From positions 531,890 to 595,889 of the forward strand of contig NZ_KE384549.1 of assembly GCF_000426645.1 (NCBI RefSeq): 64,000 nucleotides of DNA, in the 5' to 3' direction. A program made the translations under genes and the position numbers. Shown in pieces: positions 9,468 through 18,900 of the stretch; the first letter of the stretch is position 1, and every line of letters starts with the position of its first letter. A model generated the notes under the pieces. It was given only the letters and a program-made list of their open reading frames with translations. It made no database searches and was not told the DNA's origin. This DNA comes from Nakamurella lactea DSM 19367 (GTDB lineage Bacteria; Actinomycetota; Actinomycetes; Mycobacteriales; Nakamurellaceae).

Positions 9468-9538
9468 GAGCGACGGGACAAGATTATCACGCACGGCGGA
9501 GTGCCCTTGACGCCTCCGCCATCGGTGGCCCGCCCTAC

Positions 9539-10240
9539 TCACCGACGCTGCCAGCGCCAGGCGAACTCGCCGTCCTTCGGCGGTGGGCCGGGCAGAGAGC
9601 CGCCGCCGACCGTCAGGCCGTCGATCAGCAGGGCCAGGTACCGGCGCCGCAGCTGACGGGTGCGCTCGGGGTCGGGATGACGGATCGCCGCGCAACACTC
9701 CTGGATCAGACCGACGTCGGCGACCACCACGCCCGCCCGCAAAAGGCCTGACTCCCTTGCCTTCTCAAGTAGTTCTGTCACCAGTTGACCCGCCCGGACG
9801 GCCTCGGCGGCCAGCTCATCTGTGGGGGTGAAGGTGCCGGCCAGCTGTGTCGTCAGCGAATGGACATCGGCCTCGATGACGTTCTGCAGGAAACGCACGA
9901 ACGCGGTCCAGCCGGTTCCGGCGCCGTCATCCCCGTCGGCGACGAGCAACGCCGTTTCGGCCTCGGTGTTGTACCGACGCAATCCCTCCAGGCACAGCGT
10001 GCGCAGCAGGTCCTCCTTGCCGGGGTAACGCCGATACAACGCGCTGATCCCGACACCTGCCCGTTCGGCGACCGCGGAGACCGGGGCCTTCGGATCGGCC
10101 AGGAAGACCTCGCGCGCAGCATCGAGGATGACGCCGTCGTTGCGCGCCGCCTGCCGCTTGCGGCCGGGCATCGGGATGGATTCGTCATCTCCGTCGGGCG
10201 TCGTCGGGTCGTTGACCTGCGCCGTCGTCCGCTTCGCCAT
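9539..10240 (-). CDS. TetR-family repressor, divergent from epoxide hydrolase
   Basis: 233 residues from the ATG at 10240. After a basic stretch (PMPGRKRQAARNDG) comes a TetR helix-turn-helix (VSAVAERAGVGISALYRRYPGKEDLL) and a variable ligand-binding domain. The gene is divergent from the epoxide hydrolase at 10325. The 84 bases between them carry two palindromic sites (10259-10273 and 10289-10309) sharing the ten bases CATTCCGTTC. The simplest reading is that the protein represses both genes and is released by an epoxide or a related aromatic ligand. The extended upstream frame (to 10753) runs through the neighbouring gene and is not used. Confidence 0.9.
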   Translation of the reverse strand: MAKRTTAQVNDPTTPDGDDESIPMPGRKRQAARNDGVILDAAREVFLADPKAPVSAVAERAGVGISALYRRYPGKEDLLRTLCLEGLRRYNTEAETALLVADGDDGAGTGWTAFVRFLQNVIEADVHSLTTQLAGTFTPTDELAAEAVRAGQLVTELLEKARESGLLRAGVVVADVGLIQECCAAIRHPDPERTRQLRRRYLALLIDGLTVGGGSLPGPPPKDGEFAWRWQRR

Positions 10241-10258
10241 GAACCTGAGGATAGCAGT

Positions 10259-10309
10259 GGAATGGATCATTCCGTTCTGATACAGTGAAACGGAATCAAC
10301 CATTCCGTT
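10259..10309. promoter_or_regulatory. Twin palindromic operator in the TetR/epoxide-hydrolase intergenic region
   Basis: Site 1 is GGAATG-GAT-CATTCC at 10259-10273. Site 2 is AACGGAAT-CAACC-ATTCCGTT at 10289-10309, an 8-bp perfect dyad. The string CATTCCGTTC occurs at 10268-10277 and again at 10301-10310, 33 bp apart (about three helical turns). A -10-like TACAGT sits between them at 10281-10286. Site 2 abuts the ribosome site of the hydrolase gene, so binding there would block it. Confidence 0.75.
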
Positions 10310-10324
10310 CCAGAGGAGAAAATC

Positions 10325-11506
10325 ATGACGACCAACCAGAACGGCACCGGGACCACCACCACCGAGGCCGCCGCCGCGATCCGCCCGTTCCGGATCGACA
10401 TCCCGCAGGCACAGCTCGACGACCTGGCCGACCGGCTCGGTCGGACGATCTGGCCGAACGAACTGTCCGGCGTCGGCGACAGCTACGGCGTTCCGGTCGG
10501 CCGGGTGCAGGCGTTGGCCACCTACTGGCGCGACGAGTTCGACTGGCGCGCGCTGGAGGCACGACTCAACCGCTACCCGCAGTTCGTCACCGAGATCGAC
10601 GGCGAGGACATTCACTTCCTGCACGTCCGGTCGACCCGCGAGGACGCCACGCCGCTGGTGCTGACCCACGGTTGGCCCGGCACCATCCTGGAGTACCTGG
10701 ACGTGATCGGACCGCTCACCGAACCGGAAGCCGCCGACCAACCTGCCTTCCACCTGGTGATCCCGTCGCTACCGGGATTCGGGTTCTCCGGGCCGACCCG
10801 CAGTACCGGGTGGAACCGCTACCGGACCGCGGCGGCCTGGGTCGAGCTGATGCACCGGCTCGGCTACCGGCGGTACGGCGCGGTCGGCAACGACGGCGGC
10901 TCGATGGTCTCTCCCGAGATCGGTCGGCTGGACCCGGAGAACGTCGTCGGAGTGCATGTGACGCAACTGTTCTCGTTCCCCAGTGGCGACCCGTCGGACT
11001 TCGCCGACCTGTCCGAGGCGGACCAGGCCGCGCTGGGCCACCTGCAGTGGTTCTACGAGAACAAGATGTCGTTCAACACGCTGCAGAGCCAGCAGCCGCA
11101 GACCCTGGCCTACGCGCTGGCCGACTCGCCGGTCGGCCTGCTGGGCTGGAACGCCCAGCTCTTCGGGGAGAGCCTCGACCCGGAATTCGTCATCGCCAAC
11201 GTCGCGATCCACTGGCTGACGGGCACCGCCGGGTCGGCCATCCGCTTCTACTACGAGGACGCGCACACCGCCGATCAGCCGACCGGGCCGACGACGGTGC
11301 CGACCGGGCTGGCCATGTTCGCCGGCGACTTCCAGTCGATCCGTAAGTTCGCCGATCGCGACCACGGCAACATCGTCAGCTGGAATTCCTACGACGGCAA
11401 CGCCTCCGGGGGCGGCGCCAACGATGCCGCCGGGCACTACGCGGCCCACGAGGCGCCCGCCGTGCTGGTCGGCGACATCCGGCAGTTCTACGCCCGGCTG
11501 AGCTGA
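10325..11506 (+). CDS. Epoxide hydrolase (EHN-domain alpha/beta hydrolase)
   Basis: 393 residues with an AGAGGAG ribosome site 6 bases before the ATG. An N-terminal EHN domain (about 20-130) precedes the alpha/beta hydrolase fold. The oxyanion motif HGWPG, the nucleophile elbow GNDGG (nucleophilic Asp) and the catalytic His region [16 protein letters not shown] are present. The family opens epoxides to diols through an ester intermediate on Asp. Transcription is probably controlled by the divergent TetR through the operator pair. No pathway partners are adjacent, so detoxification is more likely than a dedicated catabolic route. Confidence 0.92.
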   Translation: MTTNQNGTGTTTTEAAAAIRPFRIDIPQAQLDDLADRLGRTIWPNELSGVGDSYGVPVGRVQALATYWRDEFDWRALEARLNRYPQFVTEIDGEDIHFLHVRSTREDATPLVLTHGWPGTILEYLDVIGPLTEPEAADQPAFHLVIPSLPGFGFSGPTRSTGWNRYRTAAAWVELMHRLGYRRYGAVGNDGGSMVSPEIGRLDPENVVGVHVTQLFSFPSGDPSDFADLSEADQAALGHLQWFYENKMSFNTLQSQQPQTLAYALADSPVGLLGWNAQLFGESLDPEFVIANVAIHWLTGTAGSAIRFYYEDAHTADQPTGPTTVPTGLAMFAGDFQSIRKFADRDHGNIVSWNSYDGNASGGGANDAAGHYAAHEAPAVLVGDIRQFYARLS

Positions 11507-11518
11507 CCGCGTCCTGCC

Positions 11519-11564
11519 CGCCCCGACCGGCCCGCCCCGACCGGCCCGCCCCGCCCCGACCGCC
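11519..11564. repeat. Short GC tandem repeat between convergent genes
   Basis: A 14-base unit CGCCCCGACCGGCC occurs twice in tandem (11519-11546), followed by a degenerate third copy. It fills the space between the ends of the epoxide hydrolase and the epimerase-like gene. No terminator-type hairpin with a T tract is seen. Confidence 0.6.
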
Positions 11565-11569
11565 CGGCC

Positions 11570-12496
11570 TCAGGCCGCGGCGGTCGCGGTGCGGGCGCAA
11601 ACCTCGTCCCACGGCGTCGGCGCCAGGCCGAACTCCCGTTGCGCCGCAGTCGAATCCAGCACGTACGGGCGGGTGAACTGGTAGCTCATCTCCAGCAGCT
11701 CGCGGGTCAGTGGGTGCACCTTGGCGACCAGGGCCAACGCGCGCAACGGCATCGGCCGGACCGTGACGGCCGGCTTGCCGATCGCGCCGAGCACCTCGGT
11801 CAGGCCCTGTCGCTGGGTGCGTGGTGCGTTGGTCGGGGCATGCCAGACCCGGCCCCAGCTCTCCGGCCGGTCGGCGGCGGCGACCAGCGTGCGGCCCATG
11901 TCCTGCACATCGGTCCAGGAATGCGGCAGGTCGGGGGAGCCCATCACCCAGACCCCCTTGCCGGCGGCAGCGCGGGGCAGCAGGCGCGTCAGATGTCCGT
12001 TCTTCCCGACACCGACACCGACGTAGTCCGACCCACGGACCTCGACCGCGTGGATCCGGCCCGCCCGGTGCAGTTCGAAGGCAGCGGCCGTCATCCCAGC
12101 CCGCAGTCGGCCCTTGTGATCGGTGGCAGCGGCCGGCAGGTCCTCCGTCATCGGAACGTCAACCGGGCCGTACGGGTACAGCGACCCGGCGGTCACCAGG
12201 GTGGCGCCGGTGCGTTCCGCGGCGACCATCAGCGCCGCGGACATCGGCGGCCACACCCGATCCCACTGGGTGTAGTCGCCCGGGTTGGCGCAGTTGTAGA
12301 GCGAGGTCGCGCCGGTGGTCACTTCGGTCAGTGCGGCGGCGTCCGAGGCGTCCACCGCGACCCGGCTGACGCCCTTCAGGTCGGCGCCACGGCCGGACCG
12401 GGACACCAGCACCACCTCGGAACCGCGGGCGCTGAGGACCTTCGCCGTCTCGGTGCCGACCGGCCCGGCCCCGACGATGACGTGACGATCGGACAT
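11570..12496 (-). CDS. NAD(P)-binding epimerase/NmrA-like oxidoreductase
   Basis: 308 residues from the ATG at 12496, preceded by GGGAG 6 bases upstream. The N terminus MSDRHVIVGAGPVGTETAKVL is a Rossmann-fold dinucleotide site. Further on, ASLYNCANPGDYTQWD-like and SLYPYGPV segments resemble extended short-chain dehydrogenase / NAD-dependent epimerase proteins. The canonical catalytic YxxxK is not obvious, so catalysis is uncertain and it may be an atypical (NmrA-like) sensor. It is divergent from a TetR gene, with several dyads between them. Confidence 0.7.
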   Translation of the reverse strand: MSDRHVIVGAGPVGTETAKVLSARGSEVVLVSRSGRGADLKGVSRVAVDASDAAALTEVTTGATSLYNCANPGDYTQWDRVWPPMSAALMVAAERTGATLVTAGSLYPYGPVDVPMTEDLPAAATDHKGRLRAGMTAAAFELHRAGRIHAVEVRGSDYVGVGVGKNGHLTRLLPRAAAGKGVWVMGSPDLPHSWTDVQDMGRTLVAAADRPESWGRVWHAPTNAPRTQRQGLTEVLGAIGKPAVTVRPMPLRALALVAKVHPLTRELLEMSYQFTRPYVLDSTAAQREFGLAPTPWDEVCARTATAAA

Positions 12497-12517
12497 GTGC
12501 ACTCCCTGCTCGAATAC

Positions 12518-12532
12518 GAGAGCGGCGCTCTC
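12518..12532. promoter_or_regulatory. GAGAGC-GGC-GCTCTC dyad upstream of the epimerase-like gene
   Basis: A perfect 6-bp inverted repeat with a 3-base spacer, 22 bases before the start codon at 12496. A second GAGAGC half-site follows near 12590. Spacing and position suit a repressor operator; which regulator binds is unknown, the divergent TetR at 12766 being the nearest candidate. Confidence 0.5.
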
Positions 12533-12677
12533 TGTTGTCTCGAGTGTGGCACTTCCGGCGGACACATGCAAGAGCAGTGCTCACAAAAGAGAGCTGCGCT
12601 GCCGCCGCCGAGGTTGCCGGTCAACTGGACGACCTGGCGGGCGGTCGTCGATGCCTGCGGGAGGGACTCTGCGGCGG

Positions 12678-12712
12678 TACCACTCTGCCCCGGTGAGCGG
12701 GGCAGAGTGGTA
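12678..12712. other. 15-bp perfect inverted repeat between divergent genes
   Basis: The arm TACCACTCTGCCCCG (12678-12692) and its exact complement (12698-12712) flank the loop GTGAG. The hairpin would be very stable, but neither side has a T tract and both flanking genes point away from it, so a plain terminator does not fit. It could be a large operator or a structured leader. Confidence 0.7.
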
Positions 12713-12744
12713 GCGCCGGACAGCACCCCATGAGGGCCGGCCCT

Positions 12745-12757
12745 CGTACGTTGTACG
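12745..12757. promoter_or_regulatory. CGTAC-GTT-GTACG operator at the TetR start
   Basis: A perfect 5-bp dyad with a 3-base spacer, ending 8 bases before the GTG at 12766. This CGTACnnnGTACG form is a recurring operator type for TetR regulators, so self-repression is likely. Its position argues that translation starts at 12766 rather than at an upstream in-frame ATG at 12730. Confidence 0.6.
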
Positions 12758-12765
12758 GTTCAGGA

Positions 12766-13536
12766 GTGTCGAGGAAATCCACGGGTATCGGCGACCCGGC
12801 CGGCCTGATCGCGCACCTGTGGATGCCGCCGACGAGCAACGCCGGCCGTACCGGGTTGACGGTCGCCAAGGTCACCGCGGCCGCGGTCGAACTGGCCGAC
12901 GCCGAGGGGCTGGAAGCCCTCACCATGCGCCGGATCGCCGACACCCTCGGCGTCGGAACGATGTCGCTGTACGGGCACGTGATCGGCAAACCCCAGCTGG
13001 TCGAGCTGATGTGCGACCTGGTGGCCGGCCGGCTCTACTCGGGCAGCGACCTGCCCGGCAGCGCCGCGACCTGGCAGGCCGGGGTCCGGCAGATCGCCGA
13101 CCGCAACTGGGAGCACCTGATCAGCCACCGCTGGCTCGCCGAACTGGCGCCGGGCCGCCCGGTGCCCGGCCCGGGGGCCACCGGCAAGTACGAGATCGAG
13201 TTGGCGCCGCTGGACGGCATCGGACTCACCGACGTGCAGATGGATCTGACGCTGGGCAATCTGCTGGGGCTGGTCGAATCGGCCGCCCGGTGGCAGATCG
13301 GGCTGGACCGGCTGCGCGCCGCTTCCGGTGTCGGCGACGCCGACTGGTGGGAGCAGGTCGGCCCACTGCTCGCGACAGCCATGTCCGGACACCACTTCCC
13401 GCTGGCCGGCCGGGTCGGCGCGGCGGCCGGCGAGCACTACCAGGCGTCCGGAAACCCGCTGGAACAACTGCGCTTCGGCGTCGACCGGCTGATCGATGGC
13501 ATCGCCGAGCTCATCGGCACTATCGGACCTCGCTGA
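12766..13536 (+). CDS. TetR-family regulator (tetracycline-repressor-like C domain)
   Basis: 256 residues from the GTG at 12766; an ATG at 12730 in the same frame would place an operator-like dyad inside the coding region, so I prefer the GTG. After about 35 residues comes the helix-turn-helix LTMRRIADTLGVGTMSLYGHV. The rest is an all-helical domain like the TetR_C_1 group (NLLGLVESAARWQIGLDRL). It is divergent from the epimerase-like gene and its 3' end overlaps the convergent beta-propeller gene by 17 bases. Likely role: autorepressor and repressor of the neighbour. Confidence 0.88.
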   Translation: MSRKSTGIGDPAGLIAHLWMPPTSNAGRTGLTVAKVTAAAVELADAEGLEALTMRRIADTLGVGTMSLYGHVIGKPQLVELMCDLVAGRLYSGSDLPGSAATWQAGVRQIADRNWEHLISHRWLAELAPGRPVPGPGATGKYEIELAPLDGIGLTDVQMDLTLGNLLGLVESAARWQIGLDRLRAASGVGDADWWEQVGPLLATAMSGHHFPLAGRVGAAAGEHYQASGNPLEQLRFGVDRLIDGIAELIGTIGPR

Positions 13537-14716
13537 GCCCCAGGTACAGCACCCGCGGGTCGGCTGGGTTGAAAACGATCGAGTCGATGCCGTCATACGT
13601 GTTGTGGGTGAAGGACAATCGCTGATTGCGGCCGTTCATGGAGGTGTCGAAACGATAGAGATTCGTGCCGGTGCCCGCGTACCAGGTGCCGTAGACGAAG
13701 TACAGCACATCCCGGTCGGTGGGGCTCGGATACAGGTCGGTGCCGTTGATCAGGGTTGCGTCGAGCCCGTCGAGCATTCCGGTGAAGCTGCGGCCACCGT
13801 CCGTCGACCGGTAGATCCGGCGGACCGCGTTGCCCTGGCCGGCGCGGTCGGAGTCGTAGCCCTCGGCCCAGACCAGGGACGAGTCGAGCGGCGAGATCGC
13901 GGTACTGAACAGGTTGACGGACTTGCCGTTGAGTCCCTCCGTCAGCCCCGTCGGTTGCTGCCAGCTGATCCCACCGTCGAAGGTGACCCAGGAAACCGAG
14001 CTGCAGCCCAGCACCACGTGGTCAAGGTCCAGCGGGTCGATCGCCGCTGAGTAGGCCCACGGCGACCCGGCCGGCGCGTTGCCCACCGTGCGCCAGGTCT
14101 GTGCGCCGTCGAAGGAGTCGTGCAGCCGACCGTCCTTGTCGACGGCCCGGACGTGCGAGGCATTCTGTGGATCGACCACCAGGCCGACCACGCCGTCGCC
14201 GGCGATCGGTGCCGACCCATCGGTGACCCGGTCGCCGTGCACCACGAACATCGGCTGATCGTTGATGCCGTACACGTAGGCCACCCCGGCCGGTCCGGCG
14301 GCCACATCGTAGGCGTCCAGGTTCTGCTCGAGCTTGGCGATCTCCTGCCAGCTGCAGCCGGCATCGGTGGAGCGCTGGATCATCCCCTTGGAGAACCCGA
14401 TCAGGGTGTTCGGCTCGCTGAGCGCGGTCAGGTGGGTATAGGCGACCGGCGTCAGCTTCCCGGCCGTCGGTGCGATGGTCGCGCCGTCGTCGGTGGTGAA
14501 GCTCAGTGCGCCGTCCGCGCCGGTAACGGTTGCGCAGTCCGGGGTTCCCCAGTGTGGTGCGGCAACCGGCCCGGAGTGGCCCGAGCCGACGCCGGTCACG
14601 ATGGTGGCCAGCAGAACACCGGTGAACAGGGCGGCAGGCAGCGGGGACGGCATCTGCTCATGAAACCGGGCTGCGCCGCGCAGCGGAAGGGACTTACGCT
14701 GGCCACTCCTGGCCAT
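13520..14716 (-). CDS. Secreted BNR/sialidase-like beta-propeller protein
   Basis: 398 residues. A basic N terminus and hydrophobic core (LPAALFTGVLLATIVTG) form a Sec signal; the start may be the ATG at 14716 or an internal one at 14653, neither having a good ribosome site. The mature part carries repeated BNR/Asp-box-like turns (STDAGCSW, SFDGAQTW, TFDGGISW, STDGGRSF), the mark of six- or seven-bladed sialidase/VPS10-type propellers. None of the sialidase catalytic arginine set can be assigned, so it may be a binding or scaffold protein. It is divergent (50 bp) from the TrmB/LuxR-type regulator, a plausible controller. Confidence 0.75.
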   Translation of the reverse strand: MARSGQRKSLPLRGAARFHEQMPSPLPAALFTGVLLATIVTGVGSGHSGPVAAPHWGTPDCATVTGADGALSFTTDDGATIAPTAGKLTPVAYTHLTALSEPNTLIGFSKGMIQRSTDAGCSWQEIAKLEQNLDAYDVAAGPAGVAYVYGINDQPMFVVHGDRVTDGSAPIAGDGVVGLVVDPQNASHVRAVDKDGRLHDSFDGAQTWRTVGNAPAGSPWAYSAAIDPLDLDHVVLGCSSVSWVTFDGGISWQQPTGLTEGLNGKSVNLFSTAISPLDSSLVWAEGYDSDRAGQGNAVRRIYRSTDGGRSFTGMLDGLDATLINGTDLYPSPTDRDVLYFVYGTWYAGTGTNLYRFDTSMNGRNQRLSFTHNTYDGIDSIVFNPADPRVLYLGLSEVR

Positions 14717-14766
14717 GGCAAGGATCCGCCACCCGGCGATCTGCCGGTCCGGTGGAAGGGACCCGC

Positions 14767-15732
14767 GTGCTGCAGAACATCGGGCTGACGTCGACCGACG
14801 AGCAGGTCTATCTGTCGCTGCTGGAGCATCCGCAGCGCTCGGCGGCCGACATCGCTCACCGGATCGGCAAGAGCGCGCAGACCGTCCGTTCGGCGGTGGA
14901 CAGGCTGGAGGAGCTGGGCTTCGTCAGCCGGGCGGTCGCCGGCGGCACGCTGACTGCGGCCCGGCCCGACCTCGCGGTGAACGCGTTGGTGATGCGCCGC
15001 ACCGAGGAACTCGCTGCGGCGCAACAGCATGCGCAGCGACTGGCCGAACAGTTCCCGGAGGAGCTGCGAGCCAGTCCCGGCGAGTTGGTCGGCATCGTCA
15101 TCGGAAAGGCGGCCGTCGAGGCGCAGTTCGTGCAGCTGATGCATGGCGCCCGCGAAGAACTGCTGGTGCTCGACCGGCCGCCGTACGCCCAGGAGGTGGC
15201 GGCCTCCAATGTCGCGGAGAGCGACCTGCTCGGTCAGGGCGCCCAGGTCCGTGGCATCTATGCGCCGGAGGCCTTCGAGCTGCCAGGGGCGTTCGAGCAG
15301 GCGCTGATCGCCATCGAGCAGGGCGAGCAGGCACGGGTGCATGCGGAGGTGCCGATGAAGCTGGCGATCGGCGACCGGCAGGTGGCACTGCTGCCGCTGA
15401 CCCGCAGCGGGGTGGTCGATTCCGCGCTCACCGTGCGGGCTCCGATGGTGGTGGCCGCGCTGGTGCAACTGTTCGAGATGATGTGGCAGCAGGCGTGTCC
15501 GCTGCCGGACTGGACGCCGGGGACGTCCCCGTCCATCGGCGAGGAGATCGACGAACGGCTGTTGGCCCTGCTGGCGACCGGGATGAAGGACGAGTCGATC
15601 GCCCGTGAGCTGGGCATCAGTGTCCGCACCCTCGGCCGGCGGACCGCCGATCTGCTGGCGAACCTGGGCGCCCGCAACAGGTTCCAGGCCGGCATGCAGG
15701 CGGTGCGGCGCCGCCCCGAATGGCTCGGATGA
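14767..15732 (+). CDS. Transcriptional regulator with TrmB-like and LuxR-type DNA-binding domains
   Basis: 321 residues from the GTG at 14767, where GGAAGGG lies 6 bases upstream. Residues about 5-70 form a TrmB-type winged helix (SAADIAHRIGKSAQTVRSAV). A middle effector-like domain follows, and residues about 260-315 are a LuxR helix-turn-helix (LLATGMKDESIARELGISV, then RTLGRRTADLLANLG). Having two DNA-binding ends is characteristic of a family common in Streptomyces and relatives. It sits between the beta-propeller gene and the ABC export cluster and may control either or both. Confidence 0.82.
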   Translation: MLQNIGLTSTDEQVYLSLLEHPQRSAADIAHRIGKSAQTVRSAVDRLEELGFVSRAVAGGTLTAARPDLAVNALVMRRTEELAAAQQHAQRLAEQFPEELRASPGELVGIVIGKAAVEAQFVQLMHGAREELLVLDRPPYAQEVAASNVAESDLLGQGAQVRGIYAPEAFELPGAFEQALIAIEQGEQARVHAEVPMKLAIGDRQVALLPLTRSGVVDSALTVRAPMVVAALVQLFEMMWQQACPLPDWTPGTSPSIGEEIDERLLALLATGMKDESIARELGISVRTLGRRTADLLANLGARNRFQAGMQAVRRRPEWLG

Positions 15733-15919
15733 GCATCGTGCCGGGTCGGCCGCGGTGCTGAGCGGTCTGCCTGCCCGGGTGCTGACCTGCATCCTCCAGC
15801 TGGTCGATCGGCTGGCGCCGGCCGCCCGATGACAGATTGCCGGAACAGCCGCGACACAGCTCTCGCCCTCGTTCCATTAGGAAGACAACAAGCGCGGCAG
15901 GCGAGCGGAGGACGCACCG

Positions 15920-18900
15920 GTGCGATCGGGTGGGTGGATGGTGCGCCGGAGCGGCGTCCGGGTCCGTCTGCTGGTGGCGATCACCGCACTCACCTTCACC
16001 GTCACCTTGCTGCTGACCGCGATCATCGGGATGTCCCAGCGGGATGCCGCCGACGGCGTCCGCGGCTACCTGGCCGAGGTCGACGACACCGCAAGGGTGA
16101 GTGTGCTGTCCACCAGCCTGGCCGCGGATCCGGCCGCGCAGTCGGCGGAGTTCAGCACGCTGGTCGGCACGGCCTTCGGTGACCTGCCGGTGCAGCAGCT
16201 GCGTCGGGTGGTGTCCGCCCCCTACACCGTGCCAGGCGCGGACGGCCGATCGCTGCGACTGGGCAGCTACGACGGGTTCACCGAGCATGCCAGGATCACC
16301 GCGGGCAACTGGCCGGCCACCACCGGCAGCGGTCCGCAGGCGGTGGCCGTGTCGTCGGCCGTGGCCACCGAATGGGGGCTGACGGCCGGCGCCACCATCG
16401 AAGCCACACCGCCATCGGGGACGGCCCGCACCCTGCGGGTCGCGGCGATCTTCGAACCCGACGGCAGCACGTTCTGGAGCGCGAACAGCACTCTGGTGTC
16501 CGGGAGTGCCGTTGCCGACTACAGCCCGGTGCTGATGGTCGACCCGGCCGCGCTGACTGCCGGCGGCTCGACCCCGTCGGTGAGCTGGACGCTGCAGCCC
16601 GAGGTGGAGCGGATCCGACCCGACCAGGTCGCGCCGATGAGCGCGGCCGCTGTCCGGCTGCCCGAACTGGTCCGGGCGGACCAGGCGGTCAACGTCAACG
16701 GGGTGCTGACCGGCGGCGGCCTGATCACCACCCTCGGGGTGCTCCAGGGCAGCCTGGATGCCGCAGTGGTCGCGCAACCGCTGCCGATCATGCTGGTGAT
16801 CGCCTTCGGCCTGGTGATGATCAGTCAGATCGGCCGGCTGGTGACCAGCGATCGGCGCAGCGAGACGGCCCTGCTCGTCTCCCGCGGGCTGTCGGCCGGC
16901 CGGGCGTCGTGGTGGGCGGGCCTGGAAGCCGCGCTCTTCGCGTCCGTCGGTGCGGTCCTCGGGCTCGCCGCCGCCACCCTGGTCGCCCAGGTGCCGTCTG
17001 CTGGCTGGTGGATCGCGACCGGCACGGTTCTGGCCGCGGTGCTGGCCTGCGCCCTGCCGGCCTGGCGGGACGGCGCGGCCCGGCTGACCCGGGACCGGCT
17101 GGACGATTCCGGCCGCGGCCGGATCGCGGTGGCCGGCGGGGTGCTGGTGCTGCTGGCCGCCGCCGCGGCCTTCGCGGTGTGGCGGTTCCGCCGGTCGGGC
17201 GCCGATGCGGTGACGGATGTCGACGGCCGTCGGGTGCTGGACCCGGCGGTGCTGTTCGCGCCGCCGGTGACGCTGGTCGCGTTCGCGGCCGTCGGCGTGG
17301 TGCTGTTCGGACTGCTGACCACGCTCGCCGAACGCGGCGTCGCCGGCGCCAGCACCGCGCTGACGGCGGTGTTGCCGGCCCGGCAGGTGGCCAGGCGTCG
17401 CACCGTGTTCGGTGCGGCGGTGATGCTGATTGCGCTGGCCGTCGGCGGTGCCACCGTGGCGGCCGGTTACGCCAGCACCACCGCCGAGCATCAACGGGTG
17501 ACCGAACAACTGGCCAACGGTTCCGATGTCCGGGTGGTGACCACCGGGTCGTCGCTGTCGTCCTTTGCTGCCTTCTCCGACCCCGCTGCCCGGTACGCGG
17601 CGCTGCCGGGCGTCACCGCCGTGGCTCCGGTACTGCGGGCGGCCGGAACCGCGGGCGACACCCCGGTCACGCTGATCGGGATCAACCCGCCGGCACTCCC
17701 GGCGCTGACCAGGCCGGCGCCGTCCTACGACCCGGACGCCATGGCTGAGCTGTTGCGCCCCACCGGATCCGGTGCGGACGCCGAGGTCGTCCCGGGATCG
17801 GTGGTGTTGCCGGACGGCACCGGCGGTCTGACGGTGCGGATCCGGCTGAGCGCCTCGGGTGGGCTGCTGGACGACACGGCGAGCGTGCCGGTCGGCGTCT
17901 GGCTACTGACCCCCGATGGTGCGCTGGCCCCGGCCTCGCTGGGCGCGGGGACGGTGAAGCTGGAGGGCGACAGCCGGTTCGAGCTGACGGCCGACCTGCC
18001 GGGGCTGCGGGCCGGAACCCGGCTGCTGGCCGTCGATCTGCAGCTCAGCGGGGCGAACGAGCCGATCAGCTACTCGGCCGAGGTGACCGTGCTGGCTCGG
18101 ACCGGTCCGACCACCGCGCCGATCGAACGGACCGGCTGGACCGTGCAGCCGACGGTGGCCGGCCAGGGTGCGCCGCAGCAGTTCACCGGCTCGTCGACGG
18201 ATGCGACCACCGGCCTCAACTTTCACGGCCGCAAAGAATCGTCGAACGCCGAGCCGCAGCCGACCACCGTCCGGCTGATGCCCGCTGCACCGGCGGCTGG
18301 CGGGGTGCCGGTGGTGGTCGATGCGTCGATGGCGCAGGCCCTCGGGCTGCGGGTCGGGGACCGGATCACGGTGTCGCTGCCAGGTCTGCCGCTGCGCGCC
18401 GAGGTCGCCGGCATTGCCGAACGCATCCCCGGATTCGCCGGCCCCGACCTGATGCTCGCCGACCTGCCCGCGCTGCAGACCGAGATGTTGCGGTCGGCGG
18501 TGGTGCTGCCGGGTACCAACGAGACCTGGCTGGCCACCGGGGATCCGGTCCAGACCGCGGCGGCGGCCCGGGCGCTGACCGGCCCGACCGCGATCGTCAC
18601 CGGAGTCGGTTCCGGGTCGGTCGACGTGCTGCTTCGCCCGGCAGTGCGGGCGCTGTGGTGGGGAACCGGCGGCGCGTTGCTGCTGGCCGCGGTCGGCATG
18701 CTGCTGGTGATGGCCACCCTGGCCCGCAGCCGGCGAGCCGAACTCACGGTACTCAGGGCCATGGGCGTGCCGTCGGTGGTGCAGGCCCGGATGCGTCGTC
18801 GCGAACTGCTGGCGACCGCCTTGCCGGCCTGGATCTTCGGCCTGGCAGCGGGTTTCGGCACCGCGCTGCTGATCGTTCCCGGGCTCGCCAGGCAGGCGGT

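Noticed and set aside
12678..12712. Rho-independent terminator
   Set aside because: The hairpin is strong but lies upstream of both divergent genes and has no T tract.
15617..17509. A 630-codon minus-strand open frame opposite the first FtsX permease
   Set aside because: Low-complexity, Gln/Arg-rich translation with no family features; codon third-position GC favours the plus-strand frame.
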